From Aporrectodea caliginosa (Eukaryota > Annelida > Clitellata > Crassiclitellata > Lumbricidae): a DNA stretch of 64,000 nucleotides. Below are positions 10,419 through 25,400 of the stretch, piece by piece (within the stretch, counting starts at the first letter, position 1; each line of letters starts with the position of its first letter). The notes beneath the pieces are model-generated. The model was not told the DNA's origin. It saw only the letters and a program-made list of their open reading frames with translations, and searched no databases. Both the position numbers and the translations under genes were made by a program. Location of the stretch: NCBI GenBank assembly GCA_020284085.1, contig JACEVL010000414.1, positions 372,001 to 436,000 on the forward strand. Reading direction: 5' to 3'.

Positions 10419-13400
10419 ATGGATCGCAGTGAAAGAGAGGGCGATTCGAGTGTTTTCGGAACGATGGACGAGAGAGAAGCGGCGTTGGGCTTTCGTCCTC
10501 AGAAAGAGATCCCATACAACGCCATTTTGCCATATGCTGACAGCCTGGATGCCGAATCGACCGATCAGCTGGCAGATATCAAAGCAAACTTCGCTCGTGT
10601 TCTTCAGCTAAGAGATATCAAATTCGGTGGATGTCACTGGACGGGGCAGCTGGCTAAGTAAATATCCTGCTTTCTGTATCTCTGTATACCTCTATGTGTC
10701 TTGTTAATAATACAGCGCATGTTCCAGCAGAATGGTCAAATGCGCAAGAAAACATGAGCCCTTTAGCCTAAAAGTGGACCAAGTCCATTTTTCCTATCTT
10801 GGAGAAAACTGATGGGCAAGCTTATAGAATCGGGGGCTCAAAGATGTAGTGCGTAAGTTTGCGCCAACGATTCGTCTTATAAACGGCATATTTAGGCATG
10901 TTGCCATTGGCCGCAACAAAACGGGTGCTCTGCACTCTGATTTGCAGATTTAAATGGGATTCCAAACGGCCCTTTTCAGGGCCACCAAAAGCATACAAAA
11001 GGATACCACGAAATATGTAATATCAATACAATACAATACAACTGATTTTTGATATCGCCCTTCTTACTAAGGTTGCCCCAAGCTCAGAAGTGCACATGCC
11101 TCGGCGGCGCAGAATCAATTATACTGCAGTGCATTTGTGCGCGAAGGACTTGCTGAAGGTTTCTACGCGGCTTGAGGTGGATTCGAACCTGCAACCCTTC
11201 GGCTGCAAGGCACCGAACATACCCCTACACCACTGCACCACACCTAACTCTTCTCCTCTTTCACTGTTCAATATTATCATCGTCCTCACTAACACAAAGC
11301 AACTTATCTTCCAGAAGGTGTTTTGAACATTTCTTACTAGATTTCAGTTTTTTTAAGAATGGCTGATGCACTGGTTGAACATTCTTCATAAGCTTCATTA
11401 GATCCACCTTTTTTTCTTCACTCAGAAGCAGAAGTTTGTCATTCATCCTTCATCATCATATTCGTTTATTTAACACAAAACTGTCGACAAAACGCAACAG
11501 AATACATGAGTTATTGAGAGTGGCAGTTTTTCATCTAATAGACGTTTTTGAAAAGCATGCGTGGAACGAAGATCTTATTGTTCTTTGTTGTAAGTTCGAA
11601 GGGGTGAGGCCTAGGGCGTAGGTTATAGTTGCTAACAGACCGAGTGGGAAAGAGCCTGCGGAGGACATGGTTGTTATCTTGGATGATAGCAGAGAAGAGG
11701 GCTGCGTCAGCGGCTTCAGCCATTTGGGTCGCGGTCGGGGCATCCTGAGGTAGAAAGCCTGCCCTCTTGACCCGTCTCATGAGCCTCTCGACGCGATCAA
11801 CTTCACTCGAGCTCATCAGGCCCCACCAGGCCGGGGACGCATACAGTAAACGCGCAAGAGTTGTGGCACGAGTAGTTAGATGTAAGGCCGGACCTTGTAG
11901 TCCGTGCTCGCGCAGCACTCGAAGAGCATAAAGAGATGATGCACATGATCTGACGGTCAGGTCAACATGCTCCGAGACCGTGAGGCGTTCCCCGATGGTG
12001 ACACCTAGCATTTTGATGGATGTGGAGCGAGCTGCTCCTGTTACAGATGGCCGCAGGGCCAGGGATGGTCGTAATCGCCCCACCACTGCCATCTCTCGTG
12101 TAACATTATACTGCGTAGAGCTGCCTTTCTGCCACGCTTCATGAGTGACACCTCTATGAATGGAACTTCATCAACAATATATTTGAAGAACATGACAAAT
12201 GGTTTTTCTTCAAGTACACGAATCCACTGTATCTTTAACTACTCTACCATTGTAATCATGGTGAAGGGAGTGGAGACGGAGTCATGGGCGCCCGCAGATA
12301 AGTTTGCAGGAGGGGGCAAAACACAATGGTCACGGTTGAATTTTTAGCAAGAGGTTGAAAAATGGAAGACAGGAATTTGGAAAAGGAGTATTTTCCATAT
12401 AGAAATATTTTTATTCTTACTTAACGTTAAATTTCTCAGTTTCACTTTGTGAATCATTAGTATCATTAGTGCTTTAGTGTGAATAAATTTGTTAAACACC
12501 AAAAAAGTAGTAGTTAAAACAATAGGTGTCAATTTTCCAGAGGAGGGCAAGTGGAGGGTAGGGCAAGTGGAGGTAAGAGTTGGTGAAGTTACTTGGGGTT
12601 GTGTTTTGTGTAATATGGAGAAGTAGTTTGGCATCGGCTTTATTGGGAAGTTCTGAGACTGTTGGGAAGGATTGTTCTAGGTAGCCTAGGCATTTGGCTC
12701 TTTTACTCTTTTACAGTGCTATAACAAATCAAGTCCGCACCAGCCTGGTAGTTTTGTGAATTATTAACATTCTGACACAGAACGCATTTCGGCGTCCCCT
12801 AATATCGCTCGCAATTGCGTGCCTCACAATCTGCTTATAAAACCATAGAAATAAATGATAACAGTGTAACAATTTACCAATTGCATAAAGAATGTCAGAT
12901 TCTTGTATTTCAACATCAAGGAATGGGTCACATTTGGTTAACAGAAATATACTAGCCTCAGCTAGACTGTGGACTTTTCTTGCTGAATTTATATTGTCAA
13001 CAAGGCATCTGAAGTAGGTAATCTATGGTTTACAGTGGACCAGCTCCAGAATTTGGAGCTGGTCCACTATTACTGGGATGTATACTCTAAATTTTATGTG
13101 ATGAATAATATCACACCTTCTGGGAATGAAACAGATATGTTTTTGGACTTGGTCCACTATTCATCGTGTAGATTGTGTAACTCTGATTTTGCTTATACCC
13201 TTGGTGCCATTTTTCCAAAAACTGGACTTGGTTCACTGTTAGTCTAAAGGGCTCACATGTTGTCATACATGTTTACAGTGTTGTATGGGCGCATGGGGCC
13301 AATTAATCAAAATGAGCTTCAACACTCGATGATCTACGACTTGGCTTTGCTGACAAGAGTCAGGCAGTTTGGCAAAGATACTAACAGACATCCTGCATAT

Positions 13401-16400
13401 GACTGGATTTACTAATTATCAGTCTGCCTTACCACAAAGACTATTCTTCAGAAACAATTCTTGACTTCACACTGAACAACATGAAAAAGTGGCTGAATGG
13501 ATAGAAATGGGCATCAAATTTCAAATCATCAGACCAGTCACTGAGAATGTGCAGTTATTTAGTGCTTTCATGTGTTAAAATGTGGTCAGAATCTGATGAG
13601 TGAGAAGAATTTTTGTGTGCCTTAGCAGTGACTCTGTGAGCTAACATACCTACTTTGTAAACTGTGAAACGTATTTAACTGAACTTTCTGTTCAGTAGGC
13701 ATCCAGTGTGCTAATTGCAATGCAGCCGTGATATGCTAATTGTAGTTTTCATTTTTATTATTGTTATTGTTATTATAATATTATTATCATTATCATTATC
13801 TTTATTATTATTAAACGTCATAAATAGCATGCCCCAAAAATAAGGTATCTTGCACAAAAGCGCATAAAAACAATCTTAGTAAATCTTAAACAAATAAGTT
13901 TTAAGGTTAGTTTTGAAGATTGATAACGTTGAGGATTTGCAATAAAGTCCGGAAGTTTGTTCCATTCAGCCGGCTAACACAAATGCTGTGTTACCAAGTT
14001 TTGTAAGTGATTGTGTGACAAGGAAATCACCTTGGGATGATGAACGTAGTCCTCGTCTAGATTGGAGAAAGAAACAGGTTGTAAAGGTTTGAAGGAGAAG
14101 AGTTTGTACATAGTACATAAGAAGACAGATTCATTATGGTGCTGGCCATCAAATTTTTAACTGTGTAAAGGCCCAGAGATTGCCACTTTTACAGTACTAG
14201 TTTACGTCTTTTTTGCTTTCTATGTTACAGATATATTCGAATGTTTGGCTTGAAATTCTCTAAAGATGACCACCTGACGTTCATTCATCTGACATATGAG
14301 CTGGTGACACTTCCAGACTTAGATTATTCGCTTGTTCACAAGTTTGCTCAACTCATGGTCACACTTTTAAAGTAATTGCAATCTTTTGTCATGTTTTGAG
14401 TAATTACTTTTCAAATAATTGTAACCATTATTCATTTTTAAATAAATGTTAGAATATGAAGGTTATAGATTGTGACTATAAGCAAGGCTGTATAGACAGA
14501 TTAGCTCAGTTTTTAAGTCAATCAGTTCAGGACTTTTTGGACTTAAAATGCAATTTTCTTTATTTAAGTCATGTGACTGTTGACACTGGGTTGCAAATCC
14601 ATGACAACCTATACTGTAGGAATTGTTATAATCTCTAATACTGGAGAAGGAATGGAATTCTATTAAACAAGAAGTTTTCTGTATCTCATTTTGCAATCAT
14701 TTTGACGCCTGAAGCACTGAAGCATAAAAGAATGGACTCATCAACAATTGTTTTAAATGCAGCAACTGTTACTGTACAAGGTTCAGTAATGAAGCAGTCA
14801 TATTACAAATGTTATGCTCTGTTGCTACAGGAAGCGTGAACTTATTCCACGTGGGGAACTTGTTCTTCCATGGCGACCACTGTACAAACTCTTAGATATG
14901 GTAGTTTACTCACCATACGAGCATCATGGTCTGGTCCTCCTGCCTACGTAAGTGTGAATTACTGGTGTTGCTTTGTTTCCAATAATCTGTAAGCTTTACT
15001 ATATTGCCTGCATGCAAAATAACTCATTTGGATTCATACTGTTTATTAAAGTTAAAAGACAATCGTGTGACGTGCTTTGTTCATTTGGTTATCAATAAAG
15101 CATGTGCCAGTTGGATAATTGGACTGTCCCAGTGCCCATGCTTCATTGGAAGAATTTCATTCACATCAAAACAACATGGCATTGACGAATGTTGCTAAAG
15201 CTATTACCTGTGTGGTTGATGCAACCAAACTAACAGCATTGTTGGCCTGCCTTCAGTTTTGAGATGGCCAAAAAGAGTAATATTTTAATGAAGTACTTGT
15301 AGGAATATGTCTGAAGGTTAGCTGGATGAAGACAGGACAAAAGACTGCCTAGAACATGTATGGAATGCATGGAGGACATTAGGATTTTTCATTAGGGCCG
15401 GCCATCTGAGAAATGTTTTGTACACGTCTGAGGAAGTCCAACTGGACATGTAGATCAGCAGTCATTTCGTAAATGTGAAATCAGTGATGCCATGGACAGT
15501 TGACAAGATAAAATGTAATTTTTTTGTGTTAACGGATTCAGGTACCTCAGACAATGACAGGTGACAAGACATAGTCATAGTTGATATTGTTATTCAGTGT
15601 CACTACAGTAGTTTCATTCTCGACAAGGCAGAGTATCTTGGCAGCAGTGTTGGGTATGAGTTAACTCAGATGAGTTTAAACTCATGAGTTAACTCACTTG
15701 CTGTGATTTATGAGTTTGAGTTAACTCATCTTAAAGAGTGTGAGTTATGAGTTTGAGTTAACTCATATTTTCTGTGAGTTTGAGTTATAACTCAATTATT
15801 TCAAACTCAACTCACTCGGCACATATTATGTTGAAACAAGCCGGTTTTTTAAATATCGGAACAGGCTGTCACACACCAACTTTTAAAAACTTCTGCTTAA
15901 AGCTAATACCAGTCATGTTTGAGATGTGAAACATGTTGACTGTGGTGTTTACTTTGACTCAGTAATAATAACCTGATTTATCCATTATCCCATTAATAAT
16001 AATAACAGTTATACTAGTAATAATAAACTGATGATACCATTTCCTGGTAACTGTGTATTTGTACAACGTTCGATTAGAACGTGCTGGTATGAGACAAGTG
16101 AGTTGATGAGTTAACTCATTTAACAACTGAGTTTGAGTTAACTCATTTCACTTAGGATGAGTTGAGTTTGAGTTTAAACTCATTTTGAGGTGCATGAGTT
16201 GAGTTTTGATTTAACTCATTTCTTGTGTGAGTTTACACAACACTGCTTGGCAGATTCCTGATTCCAAGGTGACACTTGGTAGACATCTAAAATCTAAGGT
16301 TTTAGAGTATGAGCAAGGTGGTTTCATGTGGTAAGTTAAAAATTACCGTAAATGGCCAAGTCACTATCATTTTCTTTGTATGGTTGCCCTGTCTTCTATA

Positions 16401-19400
16401 GCATTTCATAGCTTTTTTTAACCATTGTGCGTAACTTACAAGTGCAGCTAAGGTTCGTCGGTCAGAATCGAATGAGTGAGTAGAATATAGTCAGTATCCA
16501 AATTGAACAGTCATGTTGGCCACTTGGTGAAAACACATGTAGCTTGATTAAACATCATTAATATTTTTACTGCTGTACTTGATGACAGATGAATTGTAAA
16601 GAATTTTGTTATTTTCAGGAACATTGAACCAGTTTTGAAGAACCTTGTTCGTGCCTGTCGAGTGTAAGTATTCTTGTCACTAGTTACAATGCTGAAGGGG
16701 ATACATATAAAGATAAAACAATGCATTTTGGGAATCAGCATGCAGCAACGATAGTAAGGTTGGCTAAAATGTAGAACTTTACAGACCTAGTGTTATTTCT
16801 ACTGACAATACCACTGACAAAAGTATCATTGATGCCAAGCAACAGCGATACTGTATCGTGATGCTAACAGTTCTGAGCAGCTGCAGTGTCAGAATTATCC
16901 CATGGTTGTGATGTGTGTGCAGCAACTCTTCGTTGTGGCATGTATTGTCTCAGATGTAGGTTGAATCTGTATTGATGGTTTATTTGAATGACTTCGATAC
17001 TCCAGTCTGCTTGGTCATCAGCATTATTCACAGGGGTGGACTGGGCCGCCGGGACACCGGGAAGATTCCCGGTGGGCCGCCAGGACCGGTGATATAATAA
17101 TTTAATCAATTTAGTACAGATGATACAGGTTTTTTTACAAAAAATTGCGGCATCGGTTAACCGGTTTTTAGTTTCGGTTAACCGGTTTGTAAATTAACTG
17201 AAAAAGAGCAATGCATACTTACTTACCTACAGTGCTCCGTACAGCCAGCGGCCGCCATGTTAGATAAGAATTTACATCTTCCATTCTACTTCCGGCGTCT
17301 TCCACTGAGTTTGTTTTGATAAAATTTCTTTTAAATTTGTTAGTTAGTAATAAGTAATATTAATTAAATAAGATATGTTACGGTTATGAGTGATATAAAT
17401 CCGAAACGTAAATGTAAAGGTGGTGCGGAGAAAGTAAGAGATAAGAAACTAAAGATTCTTGGTAAAGATGGAGCTAAATGCCGAAATCTAGTCGATTTAT
17501 TTAAAGCCACTCCAATTCAAACTGAAGACACCAGCTCTCAACAAACACCTTCTGCAAGTAAACAACCCGACAAATTTTGCAAAAAATGTCCTGTTTGCTG
17601 CTTTTCTGTACTACATAAATACAGTTTCTATGGGCAAGCATACAAGCATCTCTTTAGTGCATATAAACTTTTATTGACTCTGTCGTCTACCCAAGTAGCT
17701 TGTGAGAGATCTTTCTCTAAATTGAAATACATTAAGAATCGCTTGCGAAGCTCATTGTCATCTACACACCTTGAAGCTTTTATGCTTATGTCAACAGAAA
17801 CCGATGTTTTAAGTGAACTGAATAATGACACAATTATAGATCATGTAGCCGAAATGGCACCCGGCTTAAAGAAGTTGCTAATACTATAAACAGCAATAAT
17901 ACCATCACAGTGAGTCCGAATAAATTGATTTATAACTTGAGTTGACGCATTCTTAATATTTTATATATAATTATAAATTATATATGCGATTTATCGTTTT
18001 TTGTTATTGCATAATGTAATTTGTAAAGTGACCCATGACTTTGGAGGTCACTGGCCCTCGGGTATGCATGAAAAAATGCACAAAGAAAATAAAAGTCATG
18101 AAGTTAGGGCCGCTTTTTGTTTTTTTCCCGGGCCGCTTGAACTCCCCAGTCCACCCCTGATTATTCACGTGATGTCTGATGTCATATGGTCATATGGTGG
18201 CTATGATGAAATGTGTTTATCCTTGTTCAGGTATTTTCCAGTGGAAGCAACACAGGAAATGCTGGATGAATGGCGACCACTTCTTTGTCCATTTGATGTT
18301 AAGATGATGCAGGGAATTTTCTTTCTTGAAACCTTTCTACCAACTATCTTGTATCCTGAAGAACACGACCAAGGCTTTCGGTGAGTTTCGGTTGTTGAGT
18401 TGCTATTAAATGTTTTTTAAGTTACCAGGTATGTAACAATATCCATTTGACAGCTAGGTTATCAAAATGGACGAGTGTATACAGTTAGCACAACGTCAAA
18501 ATAAGTATGTATCAATTGTCAGAATCCTCTGGAACTTGATTATTTGTGCAGAGTTCCCTTTGTCTCTATGTATGAGTGATTGCCAACAAATGTATAGATG
18601 CGTGCTGTTTCATGCAGGCCTTTTCTCTTAATAGAATTTTTAAAACTCCATATGAGAATGTGCAGATGGTTGACCGGATGTTGCTTACTTATTTTATCTT
18701 CAATGGTTTCATCTGTAATCCTTTAATGACAAGAGTGTACTAAAAGCAGCTGGGAAAACAAGCAGCTCATAGTTAAAGTTTTAATGACCAAGTCTTGAGG
18801 TGACATCTGAAACTGTGTCACCATGGAGCAGGGATCTTCCAGCAAGCAGTGTATGGCGAAAGTGTACTCATTGTTAGCTGAGTTGGCTAGGGGCGCAGAT
18901 GAAGCAGAGATCCTGAAAGAAATTTCTGCCATGGTGGGGATTTGAACCCCGACCTCTCAGTTGACAGTCCAGTATGCTAGCCACTAGACTATCGCGCTGC
19001 TCCATATTGATTCTTGTGGAACTCTAAATTCGATGTTAGATTGAGGCATTAATTGTCATGGGTCACTGTGCGGAGCGAGATACAAGGCTGCTCTGTCACA
19101 ATGTGGTGAACTCCAGTGCATTTATGATGACCAGCTTGATTTAAAGAGGACAAAAGAGATGAGAAGACTTGACATTTAGTAGAAACATTGTGTGAAAATT
19201 TGTTCACAAGAAGTGATATCAGTTAACCGTGCTATATATTTTTTGATGGAATCAGTTACTTGAGTAAATAATTCTGCAATTCGTATTTATGTTTTACTAG
19301 TTTATGGTTTGAAGAGCTGATTGGACTGTGGCAGTCTTGTCAAAATAATCCGCCATGGGAAACTGTAAGTTTAAGAAAATGCCATATTTTTTTCATGTTT

Positions 19401-22400
19401 TCTCTAATCAGCTGTGTTTCTGAATCATCGACAGATGTTTTCTTGCTTTTATTGAACCTGAAAGTTCAGCATTACCATATTTTCCTGACTACTTGTTGCT
19501 ACTTTGTATAAGCTGCAGTGATGCAAAAATGGCAAAATCTTTATAAAATCAATACATACGTCGCACTGGCAGACAGAGATGTAGCACCCATAAACAGATA
19601 TCAAACGCATATAATCAAGCTGCAGTGATGCAAAAATGGCAAAATCTTTATAAAATCAATACATACGTCGCACTGGCAGACAGAGATGGAGCACCCATAC
19701 ACAGATATCAAACGCATATAATCATGTGTGCTGTCATCGTCTGTTAATTTCTGTCCATTATTAGCAAATAATTGCTAAAAAATGACCTTTTGTTCAAATA
19801 AAATTGTATGCACTGTTGAAAAAAAACATTTTAACATTTTTTTTAACATATGCAACCAATGCCGTTACTCCCACTTGAAACTGGATATATGCCCAAACCT
19901 AGGTATACAGCTGATTAGCTGATCAATCAATCAATCAATCAAAATTTATATAGTGCCCCTTCAAGATCCCTACTCAGAGGCGCCAGCATTTAGAAGAGAT
20001 TTTAGGTTTGTATTGCAGGAAAGAGTTAGGCCTGCATATATGGAATTGCCATAGTCAACTTTGGTGCGTATAAAATCATGAGTCAGATTGTCACAGATAT
20101 TAAAAGCATGCACAACAATGATATTAGCTGTTCGAAGTAATATAGAGATATTTTTATATTTCAGAATTTGATTAATCTCTTCAGTCGTCTGGCTAATGAC
20201 TGTATGGGGCATATCAACTGGGAGCCATATATGGATCGAGTAAGTTACTATTCATTTATCAGAGACTATTTAGGTTAAATTTGTGTATAAATATTTTATT
20301 TCAGGCCATTGTATTGTATCTGAACATTTATAAAGTGCCTATTGCAGTAAGGACTATTCAGAGGCGCTCTCAGTGTAGAAGCCCCGGGGAGGAGAAACAT
20401 CTCGAGGGAACGAGCAGACGAGGAGGATAACCCAGAGAATAGTTTTGCCTGCAGAGGAGGGGAAAGGTTATTCCAAGCAGAAGGGCCACAACAGCAAATG
20501 ACCGTCGTTGGGCTAGAGCGGTCCTGGTCCAAGGTACAAAAAGATCAAATCGGTCCGTAGAGTGCAATGAATGAAGCAAGTTGAAGGTTTGCGTATAAAG
20601 TCAGAGAGATATTTAGGGGCAAGGCTTAAATGAGATTTGGATACCAGAAAGAGAATCTTATAGCAAATGCATAAAGTTATTGAGAGCCAGTGTAGGACTT
20701 CAGACATGTAGGTAGAGATATGAGCAAACTTAAGAAGATGTGTGATGAGCCTGGCTGCTCAGAAATATTTCAGTGCCACACAAAAGCCATGCCGGGGTGA
20801 CCAGCTTAATTACTGGCACTATATCAAAATAATCATCGTATTATGTTACTTCACTGGGATTAATCTTTCATCTTCAGCGTCCTTTTGATTCATATTCCTA
20901 TCATCTCTATTTTGCTCTTGGTAATATTCTGGTTGGATTGTGCATTCACTGTAGGTTTTCAGTAATTTGCTGCGCAGTTTTCACATTCCAGTTGGTTCAA
21001 AGCATATTGTTATGTCTGCCAACAACAACACCAACGTCAATGGTGATGACATGACGAACATATGTCGATGGATTGTGGCCATGTTTGTAAGCGTCCTGTG
21101 TATTTTTCAATCATATTCAGAACTACCGGTAAAATCCCTTTAAGCTAAACTACTTTAGACCGTCTGTTATTTATATCGTGATCAACTTCTCAACTTCGTT
21201 TTTGAGTCTATTCATTTGAATTGTTTAATCTCGTTTCCTACATCATCTGTGAGTTTGTCTATCTCTTATCTGCTTGTCTATCCTTTTAAATGTGAATTTA
21301 ACTGTTGAATGTCATTCTCTGGCTTATGGCCTCTTTGTTGTCAGTCTAGCTTGGATGCTGTGCTGTCTGCAGCTGCCAGCTGGGGCTTTTCTCTAACATT
21401 TTCTTGATAGTTTGTAATGCTCCTGCTAGTTTTTAGGAAAGAGAATTGGGGTTTCCATTTTCACCATATGCAACCCACTTCAGGGTAGAGTAAATTTTAT
21501 GTTCCTACTCTTATGGTAACGTTTATTGTGTGACAATCTATCACCTTTCAGAATAAAAGTGATAGAGTATGTACTGACTCTAATGTTGTCTTTTGGTTTT
21601 GTGTTTTTGCAGGGTAATGGCTCCAGTGTACAGTGTTACCTTGACAGACTGTTTAAATCTTTGGAATCGTTTTACCACCCATCGAACAATGGACGATGGA
21701 GTGTAAGCTGCTGCTTTTGTTATTCTGTGTGCATTGTTTGTGTGTGTGTGTGTGTGAGTATGAGTGTGTTTTGTGTGCATGCATTGCCTTGCATATGTGT
21801 ATGTGTGTGTGTTCTAGTCTATGTATGTTTCCATGATTGTTTGTTCTCCAAAGAAGTTTCTGTTCCCATCCAGTGGATGCTTTTTCAGCATTCCGAGTCT
21901 GGATCATACTAAAACATAGAATGACACAGAGCCAAGTCTGTCTGTCCGTACGTCCGTCTGTCCGTCCGCCCGTCCATCTGTCTTCATTATATCATCTCTT
22001 TATTGGATCCTGATGGACAATGACTTTTCGTCTGCAAGATGGCATGGTATTAATGTTAGTCTTAGCAGTTGCAAACTTTATTAAAGCTACAGTAACAAAT
22101 GTTATCTTTGTTTGCAGACATTTCTAATCTTGTTTATTTATAAATCTGTTTACATAGGTGAAGCTAATGAAGTTTTTGAGCAGACTTCCATTTGTATTTG
22201 TCAAACGTGTCCAACGGTAAGTTACTTGATTATTATCTGAGATCAGGTTATCATGCTCTCTGTGCAAATATTTTTCTTCATGGGCGGAAACTTGCAATAC
22301 AGCAACTTCTGAACACAAGTTTTACTGTCTCTGCGAACATGTTTTAAAATGTCCATTCTAGTTGTTAAATATAAAGAGAGGAAAGGCATAAAATTTAAAT

Positions 22401-25400
22401 GTAAAAGGAGGAAAGGGACCTAACCTTACAGAAAGTCATATGCTGTTGAGATTTGCAGGTAGACACCAAATCACAAAGTAACCAACCGTATATGCACGGC
22501 TTTTAATGTGATGCTTAGTACAGTGCAGCAGTGGCTGCTAAGGTTTGCAAACTTTGCATGGTGTTGGCCCTGTTGGGTGTGGAGTTTAGTTTGTAAGTGT
22601 TGATTATGTTGCAGCTCGTTATGTAGCAAAATTCAAAAAGTTGTAGCACAATTCAAAAAGTAAGCTGTAGGCTGCTAACCAGTAATATGTACAGTGCAGA
22701 AGTTACTGTTCTATATTGATATTTTGTGCAGCATAAGCCATATTTTGATTTGAGTATTGCATTTACTTGTATTGTTAGATTTATGTTTTATTGAAATATT
22801 TGATGATTTTTTTTCTAACTTCTGCCACCATCTGGTTAAAAATTGTTGAACCTCTGCCAAAAGTTAACATCTTGCAGTTTTGCCACATTGCCAAAGTAGG
22901 CTGTTTCATGAAAAACAGGTTCACTCTTCCCTGCCAATGAAGCTTTATTAACCCTTTAACGACGAGCGTGTACTAAAATGTATGGGAAAACCAATGCAGC
23001 TCGTCGTTAAAGGGTTAAGAATGTTGGCAGTGAAGGAATCCGTTTTATTTGTCATTGTTTTATTTTACAGGTTTTCTAAGTAAATTCAGATTTAGTGTAG
23101 TCTGTTGATGAGGAATTGTTCATTTTCATACAGTGAAAAGTGGATGAGGAAGACGTGGGAGCCAGAGATACCAGCTGCAGCAAGACTGACAGATGATGAA
23201 GTCAGTCTGTTCGTGAAGAACTTGGCACCAGTCATCTTCACTGCCATGTTCAGTAAGACTGGAAGCGCTGACTCAGCCATGGCTCTGCAGAACCTGGCAT
23301 CACTTCGACCAGAACTTGTCATCCCTTCACTTCTTGAAAAGTCAGTTCCATTGTTTAAAGCAATTGTCTCAAATTAGAATAAATTAAGCTTTAACTGAGC
23401 ATACACTTGTTATAAACATTATGTTTGATCATATAAGAATGTAAAATAACACTGACACAGACTGGTAAGCTGGAAAACAGCAAGAAATTTAGCCTCCTAA
23501 ATCCCTCTGCTAAGAGGTGGTTGATGGAAACCGTAATATTCTATCAGCTATGGCACTTTATCTCTAAGCTTATGTAGTGGCATTAAGGTTGTGTGTTTGA
23601 ATGTATGTAGAACATATCCTGCCTTGGAGACTCTGACGGAACCGCACCGCTTGATTGCCTGTCTCCAGTGCCTCGTGTCGGTGGCAAGGTCGATGTTGAT
23701 CAGTCCTAAGTGGTATCCGGAAGGACGAATGCATGTCATACCTCTTCTGACCCTCAGTCTGCCAGGGATTGATCCTAATGACATTAAGAAGAGTCTTGTA
23801 AGTCACGTTCAATTCTGCTCATTGCTTATCTGCAATTATTATTTTAAGGCTAGAATAAAGATTAGAAATAAGTAAGGACTTCTTCTAGCTGTTTTCCATC
23901 TGTCTGCATTTCACCTGACATGCACGAAAGCACAAAAATGAAAACAAAAGTGTTTGGACTCCCTGCAATCCGAGATGCATTTACAGCTTTTTTATCATAC
24001 CTTGTCAGATATTTCAGAAAGTCATGTTTTAGTTCTTATGAGAGATCGTGGGTATGAAGATTTTCGTATCTTGGAATATCTGTACGCTTTGATGTTTAAC
24101 CGTCTATTCCAAAGTATGGACACTTTGTCTTTGTTCTCACTTACGTATACAAAGTTAGCATGTTGAACTTACAGGCATGGCGTAAACAATAATTACGATG
24201 TGGAAAGGGCTTAATCAAGAAAGTGTGTACTTTAAAATGTACCATAATTAAACAACTTTGCTGACTCTGAAGCAAACTGAATTAGTGTACTTACAGCTAA
24301 TGAATGAAACAAGTTGATTATACTGATCTGTGATTGTGCTTTTTGTTGACTTGGGACTCATATGATTCTTTTTGTATTTTTAGATGACTTTTCAGCTTCT
24401 GTCAACTCTGTCATCTCTTGTGCCAATTGTTGACTGTTCTGAGGCTCCACTATGTCGTAATGATCTAACTGAGGTAAAGAAATATGCCACTGAAGTGATC
24501 TCAGTTGTGAATAATCTCAACAGAAAAAGAGTACTATAGTTCCTAGACAAAATATTTGCATTTTTCAAGGTGAATTAATTGATAGACATAGGTACATTAT
24601 ATATCAGTTTGATATGCATATTGCAAATGTTGGGAATTTGCTTCAGTCAAATGAATTCTGAAAGTTGCTAGTAATTGGTGTGCAGTCACATTAACTATTT
24701 GATCATGAATTTACCCTATTCTGTTTGGCGGAAATGGGGACCTTATTCCAAGTAAAAAAACCTGGATGGAAGTTTTGAACCAGAATCAAAACACTACAGG
24801 AAACTTTTACAGACTGCATTAATTTTATTATTTGATAGAGTTTTGTAGGTACTAAAGTAAAGCGACATTTAGAGTGCTTCTGTGAGGTTGTCAGGAGATG
24901 CTAAAGAAATGCAGTGTTACATTACAGTTCGCAGTTATGACTTCAGAGTCACAGGCCTAATAATATTCTCTCTCGTGAATATGCCAATGAGTGAGTCTCC
25001 TCCTTGGTCCAAATCAAAGGCCTAGCCTATCCTTAAAGATTCTGGACCAATTTGTATATAAAATCAAGAAAACACTGGTAAAAATTTTCACACAGCGATT
25101 ATGTGAGTAAGTACGATGACGTACCGTAACGATTTATAATATATATGTGTTTCTGCGAATCAGATCTGCTTCTCAGTATTTGCTCACCTGATGTTTAATG
25201 GTTTTCTAATATAGGTTGAGGCTGAACTATGTTCGGCAACTGCACAGTTTGAAGATTTCGTCTTACAATTCTTTGACAGGTGAGGGGAATTTCATTCGAA
25301 TTATTTAACTGCTTAACTGTCTTATTTTAAAGACTTACGTTATTGGGAAACTTCTTAAAATGTTTTATGTGTTTGTATTTGGTTATTTATATAGCGCCTG

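Larger units (their letters stand above)
10419..24473 (+). other. PSME4: PSME4 exons 1-13 (splice map)
   Basis: Exons: 10419-10657, 14231-14371, 14831-14947, 16619-16663, 18231-18380, 19301-19364, 20165-20239, 20955-21086, 21613-21702, 22158-22216, 23134-23340, 23611-23797, 24384-24473. All acceptors are AG. Donors are GT, mostly GTAAG-type; exon 11 uses GTCAGT. Exon 4 is only 45 bp. Together they encode about residues 1-532, the N-terminal HEAT region and the start of the Blm10 middle domain. Intron 4 carries hAT copy 1; intron 3 carries the GAGTTAACTC-rich hAT; introns 1, 6 and 7 carry LINE fragments. Confidence 0.9.

Noticed and set aside
17628..17831. 67-codon minus-strand ORF (also at 60127-60330)
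   Set aside because: Shadow of the hAT transposase-derived ORF on the plus strand.
18936..19003. tRNA-Asp-like sequence
   Set aside because: Conserved A and B boxes but no paired acceptor stem and it runs straight into a SINE body found twice in the window.
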